From Methanococcoides sp. AM1 (GTDB lineage: Archaea > Halobacteriota > Methanosarcinia > Methanosarcinales > Methanosarcinaceae): a stretch of DNA of 64,000 nucleotides. Under the pieces are notes generated by a model. That model did no database searches. It saw only the letters and a program-made list of their open reading frames with translations, and was not told the origin of the DNA. The DNA lies in the NCBI RefSeq assembly GCF_900774055.1, contig NZ_CAAGSW010000002.1:1-64000 (forward strand). Direction: 5' to 3'. Positions within the stretch are counted from its first letter, which is position 1. Every line of letters starts with the position of its first letter. Below, in pieces: positions 62,174-64,000 of this stretch. The position numbers and the translations under genes are program-made.

Positions 62174-62187
62174 TTCGGCATGCCGAA
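62174..62187. promoter_or_regulatory. DtxR-type operator-like palindrome before the iron regulator
   Basis: TTCGGCATGCCGAA is a perfect 14-bp palindrome, with an extra CCGAA half-site at 62164-62168, and a TATA-like TTTATATAT starts 6 bases later (62193-). The pattern TTnGG-N4-CCnAA matches iron-responsive DtxR/FeoR-type sites proposed in archaea. It is placed to repress the following dtxR-feoB operon. Confidence 0.65.
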
Positions 62188-62249
62188 CCAAAATTTATAT
62201 ATCCAAATCATGGATTATAGCCACTCATTACATTATTGTGTGAACGAAA

Positions 62250-62930
62250 ATGACTGCAGATCGCATTGAAGAATATCTTGAAACAATACTCTCTCTTAGT
62301 AACAACGGCGAACTTTCTGTTAAGAACAAAGATATAGCCGAGGAGCTTGGCGTATCACAGGCTGCAGTTTCCGAAATGGTCCAAAAACTTAACGACGAAG
62401 GATTTGTCGATCACCAGCCATACCATGGTGTCCGGCTGACCAATGTAGGTTTGCTGAAGGCAAAAAAGTTAAAACGCAAGCATCATGTGATCGAGAAGTT
62501 CCTCTCGGATGTCCTGGAGGTAGATCCTGAAGTCTCACACAACGAGGCGTGTGGTCTTGAACATGCGGTATCCGATATTGTTGTGGAAAGCATGTGCAGG
62601 TTCATGGGAAGCAACAATATTGACTGTACTCCGGTTGATGAGGAAGAGTGCTGTCTTTTCAAGGAGAGCTATGTTGCATTGTCCGATCTTAAGGAAGGTG
62701 ACAGCGGAACAGTGGTCATGATGACCTTGCCTGATTCTTCTAAAGAACGTCTGACATGCCTTGGCCTGATCGCCGGTGAAAGTGTGGACGTCAAGCGCAA
62801 GCAGAAGCAGGGTTCAACTTCTATACTGACACGCGGAACAGAGATAGCTCTTGGAAATGAGATCGCCAAGAAGATCTTTGTGCGCCTGGGTGCAAGAAAG
62901 AGGTATCCACGCGGAAGTGGTAGAAATTAA
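62250..62930 (+). CDS. DtxR-family metal-dependent regulator with FeoA-like C-domain
   Basis: The 226-residue protein has an N-terminal winged helix (EEYLETILSLSN, residues 6-17; ELGVSQAAVSEMV, about 33-45), the DtxR metal-binding dimerisation domain (KLKRKHHVIEKFL about 74-86; NEACGLEHAVSD about 97-108) and a FeoA/SH3-like domain (about 140-215). It is probably an Fe2+- or Mn2+-sensing repressor of feoB, which follows directly, with auto-regulation through the palindrome at 62174. Confidence 0.92.
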   Translation: MTADRIEEYLETILSLSNNGELSVKNKDIAEELGVSQAAVSEMVQKLNDEGFVDHQPYHGVRLTNVGLLKAKKLKRKHHVIEKFLSDVLEVDPEVSHNEACGLEHAVSDIVVESMCRFMGSNNIDCTPVDEEECCLFKESYVALSDLKEGDSGTVVMMTLPDSSKERLTCLGLIAGESVDVKRKQKQGSTSILTRGTEIALGNEIAKKIFVRLGARKRYPRGSGRN

Positions 62931-64000
62931 ATCCGGTTCTGACACTGTTACTGAAAGGGCTATTTCTTCCAAATATGATATGACCATGGCCTTTGTGGGC
63001 AATCCAAGTGTGGGCAAAAGTGCATTCTTTTCACGCCTTACAGGCATTGGCGTTGTTGTTGCGAACTATCCCGGTACCACAGTGGAACTGACCCATGGCA
63101 GTATCAATGCAGGCTCTAAGAAAGTGGATGTTGTGGACCTGCCGGGAATATACTCCCTTGGAGCTTCCACGGAAGATGAGAAGGTCTCAAAAAGGTACCT
63201 TCTGAGGGAATATCCCGATGTGATCATCAATGTGGTGGATGCCACCCGACTTGAAAGGAACCTCTACCTTACGTTGCAGCTTCTGGAACTGGATATCCCA
63301 ATGGTGGTGGCCCTGAACCAGATGGATTCTGCAAAAGAGATGGGTATCGAGATAGATATTGAAAAGCTTTCAGATTATCTGGGTGTGCCTGTAATTCCAA
63401 CGGTTGCTACCAAAGGACTTGGGCTTGATGATGTTGTTCTTTCAGCGCTTGAAGAGGAACTTTCAACTGAGAAAAGACGCAGGGTACATTATGACAATCA
63501 TATTCGTCGTGCTATTGAAAGGCTTGATGCAGATTTCCCGGAGATCGGGTATGGGATCAAGGTCAGGGCACTTGAAAGGGATGAAGAGTTCGTTAAATTG
63601 AGCTGCCGTCCCCACGATGCCGACCTTTTGCTTGCGACTTCCGAATCCATCACCGAAGATATCGAAAAAGCCCACGAGATGCAGATCTCGGATACCATTG
63701 CACGCGATCTTTATGGGGAAGCAGGATACATTGTTGACCGGGTGAGGACCCAGTCCGAGCACAAGATAACGTTCAAGGAAAAGATCGATTCCCTGCTAAC
63801 CTCTGAATATGTGGGAATAACTGGTCTTATCGTTGCTATTTTACTAACATTCTTTGTTGTTTTTACACTGGGTGGTTTCCTTGAAGAGGGAATAGTCTCT
63901 CTGTTCGAAACCTACCTTATCTTCCCTGTGGAGGAGATGCTGGCAGACTCATCTCCTATCTTCAGGAACGTTATTATCTATTCCCTTCTGGGAATTGAGG
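62917..64000 (+). CDS. feoB: Ferrous iron transport protein FeoB (partial, truncated by window end)
   Basis: FeoB imports Fe2+. The visible part (about 361 residues) has a G-domain with G1 GNPSVGKS (about 28-35), G3 DLPGIYSLG, and G4 NQMD, a cytosolic helical region, and the first membrane helices (TGLIVAILLTFFVVFTLGG). The frame reads through to the end of the window without stop. The start is a GTG at 62917 overlapping the regulator, or ATG 62980 or 62986 as alternatives. Confidence 0.95.
   Translation, partial: MVEIKSGSDTVTERAISSKYDMTMAFVGNPSVGKSAFFSRLTGIGVVVANYPGTTVELTHGSINAGSKKVDVVDLPGIYSLGASTEDEKVSKRYLLREYPDVIINVVDATRLERNLYLTLQLLELDIPMVVALNQMDSAKEMGIEIDIEKLSDYLGVPVIPTVATKGLGLDDVVLSALEEELSTEKRRRVHYDNHIRRAIERLDADFPEIGYGIKVRALERDEEFVKLSCRPHDADLLLATSESITEDIEKAHEMQISDTIARDLYGEAGYIVDRVRTQSEHKITFKEKIDSLLTSEYVGITGLIVAILLTFFVVFTLGGFLEEGIVSLFETYLIFPVEEMLADSSPIFRNVIIYSLLGIE

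Overview
The window is a chromosomal segment of a methanogenic archaeon, most likely a methylotrophic member of the Methanosarcinaceae (Methanococcoides/Methanolobus-like). The evidence is: archaeal information genes (NAC, Nob1, RLI/ABCE1, TiaS, class I LysRS, deoxyhypusine synthase, pyruvoyl arginine decarboxylase), CofE for coenzyme F420, a nickel ECF importer, PGF-CTERM sorting tails, and a tetrahydrofolate C1 gene set of the kind described from Methanosarcina. None of the roughly 70 genes called here ends in TAG, which fits a lineage that decodes UAG as pyrrolysine.

Layout. 1-250: end of an rRNA operon (spacer hairpin, 5S rRNA, T-rich terminator). 0.4-7.5 kb: a small CxxC protein, a UbiA prenyltransferase, a dihydrolipoamide-dehydrogenase-like flavoprotein, an NSS transporter, NAC, an IscA-like protein, and a two-gene unit of a RecA/KaiC-fold protein with a degenerate P-loop and its partner. 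7.6-14.5 kb: hisI, a PIN-ATPase-KH protein and a six-gene nickel (or cobalt) transport locus. 14.9-26.9 kb: UDP-sugar dehydrogenase, coiled-coil membrane protein, two variant pilin-like genes, hisH, an AIR-synthase-like enzyme, the stomatin/NfeD pair, a RecJ-like DHH protein, GfcR-like regulator, Nob1 and a double-KaiC ATPase. 27-31.4 kb: secreted repeat protein, nadE, tiaS, HTH regulator. 31.5-44.8 kb: a folate/C1 block (purN, glyA, folD, DHPS-like, metV, metF) followed by thiC and cofE.

The C1 block is the most unusual part. metV is present twice (about 94% identical), the copies flank an exported repeat protein, and a second run of exported and very small membrane proteins separates metV copy 2 from metF. 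A 76-nt promoter/leader-like sequence is repeated in front of two of these cargo genes. This looks like an accessory island built by duplication inside a housekeeping operon.

45-64 kb: thioredoxin, MBL-fold hydrolase, EMC6-like protein, RLI, cell-surface proteins, a hisF-mazG-U32 peptidase-nucleotide hydrolase operon, an orphan protease prodomain-like protein, BofA-like protein, methyltransferase, lysS, a decarboxylase plus deoxyhypusine synthase (polyamine/hypusine), a lipoprotein, pdaD, and an iron operon (DtxR-type regulator with a FeoA-like domain, then feoB, cut by the window end) preceded by a perfect 14-bp operator-like palindrome next to the TATA box.

Links across the window: PdaD makes agmatine, the substrate TiaS puts on tRNA-Ile2; deoxyhypusine synthase and the neighbouring decarboxylase also belong to polyamine metabolism. 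The his genes (I, H, F) are scattered. Function assignments come from reading the protein sequences and from knowledge of the families; no database search was run.
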